From an uncultured Pirellulaceae bacterium (GTDB taxonomy: Bacteria > Planctomycetota > Planctomycetia > Pirellulales > Pirellulaceae), in assembly GCA_934255105.1 (NCBI GenBank), contig CAKQNH010000185.1, forward strand, positions 1 through 7,981: DNA of 7,981 nucleotides. The letters run 5' to 3'. Below are positions 5,984 to 7,981 of the stretch, piece by piece. Under the pieces are notes generated by a model. It made no database searches. It saw only the letters and a list, made by a program, of their open reading frames with translations, and was not told the DNA's origin. The translations under genes and the position numbers were made by a program. The first letter of the stretch is position 1, and each line of letters begins with the position of its first letter.

Positions 5984-7400
5984 CCTTGGGGTTGTTTGCT
6001 GGAGCGTAAGCGGGGTTGGGTTGGCTCGGAATCAACGCATCGGTGGCTTCCAGCCAAACTAACAGATCATCCAGCAGTCGATCGCGCTGAGCGATGTGGG
6101 TGTCGGCCAAGTTGTGTCGCTCACCGATGTCCTCTTTCAAATTGTAGAGTTCCACGGCGCCGTTGGTGGCCAGTTCTCTTTTTTGATCAGCGTCGAGCAG
6201 CCATTCCTCCCAGTAGAGATGCAGCTTCCAGTCCCCCTGATGAATAACGCTCACCGGTCGCGTGCGGAAATCGGTTCGCAGGTCCAATTCTCGTCCGCGG
6301 ATCACTGGATCGTTCAGATAGCCGGGGAAGTGCCAGAAGATCGACTCGCGCTGCAAGCTGCTTTCACCTTTTAGCAGCGGAAGCAAACTTTCGCCGTCGA
6401 GAATTTTCCCGGCAGGCAAGTCGCCGCCGGCCAGTGCTAGGAAAGTAGGAAATAGATCTTGATTGATCACCGGCACGTCACACTGGCTGCCGGGTTTAGT
6501 CACGCCGGTCCAGCGCATGATCCACGGCTCGCGAATTCCACCTTCGTAGTAACACCCCTTGTTGCCGCGCAGCGGTTCCTGCGACGACTTTTGCGTGCCA
6601 CCATTGTCGCTGGTGAAGACGACCAGTGTATTGTCATCCAGTTTCAGTTCGTTGAGCTTCTGCAGCAGGCGTCCCACGCCAGCATCCAGATCCGACAGGC
6701 AAGCAGCGTAGAGTGCAGAATTGTGCTGGGCGCCTGGGGCTTTGGCCTTAAACTTGGCCAACGTTTCGGGGCGGGCCTGCAATGCGCTATGAATAGCATA
6801 GTGGGACAGATAGACAAAGAATGGACGCTCGCGATTCTGCTCCATGAAATCGCAGGCGGCTTCGGTCAATGAGAAAATCCGCTTGGGGTTATCCGCCTCG
6901 CTTTCGCCCCAGCCGCTTTTGGATTCAAAGACCGTGTCAAAGCCCTGCTCTTCAGGTGCGGCGCCGTCGGGTCCGCCGAGATGCCATTTGCCAAAAATCC
7001 CAGTCGCGTAGCCGGCCGACTTGAGTGCATCGGCAAGGGTTACATTGTCCCGGGCCAAACCACTCTTGTTCGGAATGGGAACTAGTCGCTGCTCCCGCTT
7101 GGGACCACGATCGGTGGACTGCACTGCGTACACGCCGTGGCGCGGTGTGTAGTTGCCCGACAGCAAGCACGCACGACTTGGCGCACAATTGCCTGCGGCT
7201 GCATAGCCGGCAGTAAAAACCATCCCCTCGGCGGCCAAGCGGTCGATGTGAGGTGTCTCGTTGAAGTCGCTACCTTGGTAGCCGACATCTTTCCAGCCTA
7301 GATCGTCAGCAAAGATAAGCACGATATTGGGCTGGGTAGCGGCCGACAACTGCGGGCAAAGCGCGCAGCACAGCAGTCCAAAAGTAAACAAGGTTTTCAT
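5925..7400 (-). CDS. Secreted sulfatase (formylglycine-dependent, arylsulfatase-like)
   Basis: This 491-residue protein belongs to the alkaline-phosphatase-superfamily sulfatases (PF00884), which hydrolyse sulfate esters, in marine planctomycetes mostly on sulfated polysaccharides. The N-terminus (MKTLFTFGLLCCALCPQLSA) is a signal peptide with likely cleavage near residue 20. Its cysteines do not form a proper lipobox. Metal-site D32 and D33 lie in LIFADDLGW. C72 in NCAPSRACLLSG is the residue expected to be converted to formylglycine (C-x-P-S-R), with R76. Further landmarks are GKWHLGG (K138, H140), H200 and H204, TSDNGG (D265, N266), and KGCYYEGGIREPW with K281. The sulfatase domain seems complete by about residue 465 (PNPAY). 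A basic tail follows, ending in RRTK, and its last 19 codons overlap the Uma2 gene. The maturation enzyme is not in the window. The substrate cannot be told. The ATG at 7400 lacks a clear Shine-Dalgarno. Confidence 0.95.
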   Translation of the reverse strand: MKTLFTFGLLCCALCPQLSAATQPNIVLIFADDLGWKDVGYQGSDFNETPHIDRLAAEGMVFTAGYAAAGNCAPSRACLLSGNYTPRHGVYAVQSTDRGPKREQRLVPIPNKSGLARDNVTLADALKSAGYATGIFGKWHLGGPDGAAPEEQGFDTVFESKSGWGESEADNPKRIFSLTEAACDFMEQNRERPFFVYLSHYAIHSALQARPETLAKFKAKAPGAQHNSALYAACLSDLDAGVGRLLQKLNELKLDDNTLVVFTSDNGGTQKSSQEPLRGNKGCYYEGGIREPWIMRWTGVTKPGSQCDVPVINQDLFPTFLALAGGDLPAGKILDGESLLPLLKGESSLQRESIFWHFPGYLNDPVIRGRELDLRTDFRTRPVSVIHQGDWKLHLYWEEWLLDADQKRELATNGAVELYNLKEDIGERHNLADTHIAQRDRLLDDLLVWLEATDALIPSQPNPAYAPANNPKVSRETRMRQKTKSDNRRTK

Positions 7401-7410
7401 AGCTGGCGAG

Positions 7411-7445
7411 TTTTCTCAAGTGGTGGTGTTTTTTCAAGTGGTGGT
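7411..7445. repeat. Direct repeat upstream of the sulfatase gene
   Basis: TCAAGTGGTGGT occurs at 7416-7427 and 7434-7445, an 18-bp period. With the T-rich left flank the match extends to 17 bases with one mismatch (7411-7427 and 7429-7445). The repeat fills most of the 50-nt gap between the upstream gene's stop and the sulfatase ATG. It could be a regulator site, a leader element or a small tandem duplication. Confidence 0.85.
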
Positions 7446-7450
7446 AATGT

Positions 7451-7981
7451 TCAATGCGATTTGCGTTTAATATGCCACACGAACCGGTAACCATCCATCC
7501 CACCGGCGACTCCAGACTCTATAGCCGGAGGCGAATATGGCGTTCGCCGCACGTCGCTGGTGACATCGAATCCCCACAGCATGGCCTGATCTTCTTGCCG
7601 CTCATAACCGAAGGGCTTGTTACCCAATGGATGCAGTCTAGCGATGGTATCAGGCAGGTCGTCCAAGTTGTTTGGCAGTTCGCCGAAGCGATGCGCATGG
7701 CCTCGTATGGCTATCGCCAACCGCGCTTGGCGGTGCAATTGGGCGTCGCCGATCCATGTGGTTGCCATCGCTCCGAACGCAGGAGCGAATACGTGCGATA
7801 GCACGCGGTCGATACTCTGCAGAAAGGAGCCAAGCGAGCCATCTACCTTCACGTCGAGGTTCTTTGCGCCGCTAGAGAACTCGGACCAATCCCGCGTGTC
7901 GAGCTGCATGGCTTGGCGCATCAGCCCGATGAAGTAGACCGCGTCATGCCCGCGCGCGGGCATCGGAGTGTTGCTTTGCAG
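7451..7981 (-). CDS. Hypothetical protein, C-terminal part (start beyond window)
   Basis: The minus-strand frame is open to the right edge. An internal ATG at 7963 is not assumed to be the start because LQSNTP precedes it in frame with no stop, so at least 176 residues are present. I cannot name a function. Near the middle is RQARLAIAIRGHAHRFGELPNNLDDLP, followed by HPLGNKPFGYERQED and GFDVTSDVRRTPYSPP. This pattern of an 'ala-rich helix, hydrophilic hinge, G-x-LP-x-x-LDDL, then PFGYER and a beta-rich end' is familiar from planctomycete hypothetical proteins whose C-terminal region looks like a pseudopilin-type tail. That resemblance is an impression. The C-terminus (YRFVWHIKRKSH) is complete. 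It ends 50 nt before the sulfatase on the same strand, so the two may be cotranscribed. Confidence 0.65.
   Translation of the reverse strand: MQSNTPMPARGHDAVYFIGLMRQAMQLDTRDWSEFSSGAKNLDVKVDGSLGSFLQSIDRVLSHVFAPAFGAMATTWIGDAQLHRQARLAIAIRGHAHRFGELPNNLDDLPDTIARLHPLGNKPFGYERQEDQAMLWGFDVTSDVRRTPYSPPAIESGVAGGMDGYRFVWHIKRKSH

Noticed and set aside
7380..7400. Lipoprotein signal in the sulfatase N-terminus
   Set aside because: Cysteines at residues 11, 12 and 15 are not preceded by a small residue in a lipobox arrangement; a standard signal peptide with cleavage near residue 20 fits better.

Overview
The window looks like part of a planctomycete chromosome, most likely a Rhodopirellula-like member of the Pirellulales. 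This is inferred from gene content only: a non-classical Sdh complex with one large diheme cytochrome b, an exported formylglycine-type sulfatase, a Uma2 protein, and hypothetical proteins of a style common in that phylum. No search could be run, so the taxonomy is a judgement.

Layout from left to right. The left edge (1-223, minus) holds the N-terminus of a multi-pass membrane protein resembling the flippase-like / lysylphosphatidylglycerol synthase membrane family, starting at GTG. A gene-free stretch (224-637) follows. It contains a tandem hexamer array (AAACTY, 12 units plus a partial one), a 19-nt spacer, and a six-unit array in the opposite orientation. Together these can fold into a long, almost perfect hairpin. 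Next comes the minus-strand operon sdhC-sdhA-sdhB (4493 down to 638), encoding a complete Bacillus-type succinate:menaquinone oxidoreductase. SdhC carries four heme-ligand histidines, SdhA the FAD and dicarboxylate residues, and SdhB three iron-sulfur clusters.

A divergent intergenic region (4494-4747) separates sdhC from a plus-strand single-pass membrane protein (4748-5317) whose outer domain is organised like FliL. A Uma2 family protein (5441-5983, plus, TTG start with a good Shine-Dalgarno) follows. Its 3' end overlaps the 3' end of a convergent secreted sulfatase (5925-7400, minus) by 59 bp. Upstream of the sulfatase, on the same strand and only 50 nt away, lies the C-terminal part of a planctomycete-style hypothetical protein (7451-7981) that runs off the right edge. 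The short gap between these two holds a direct repeat.

How the genes work together. SdhCAB links the TCA cycle to the menaquinone pool and is the only clear multi-gene pathway here. The sulfatase would act outside the cytoplasm on sulfated glycans. The other genes have no demonstrable link to these. No CRISPR array, phage, transposase or convincing new multi-gene system is visible. The most unusual element is the inverted hexamer array downstream of sdhB and the Phe-Glu/Phe-Lys repeat reading frame that runs through it.
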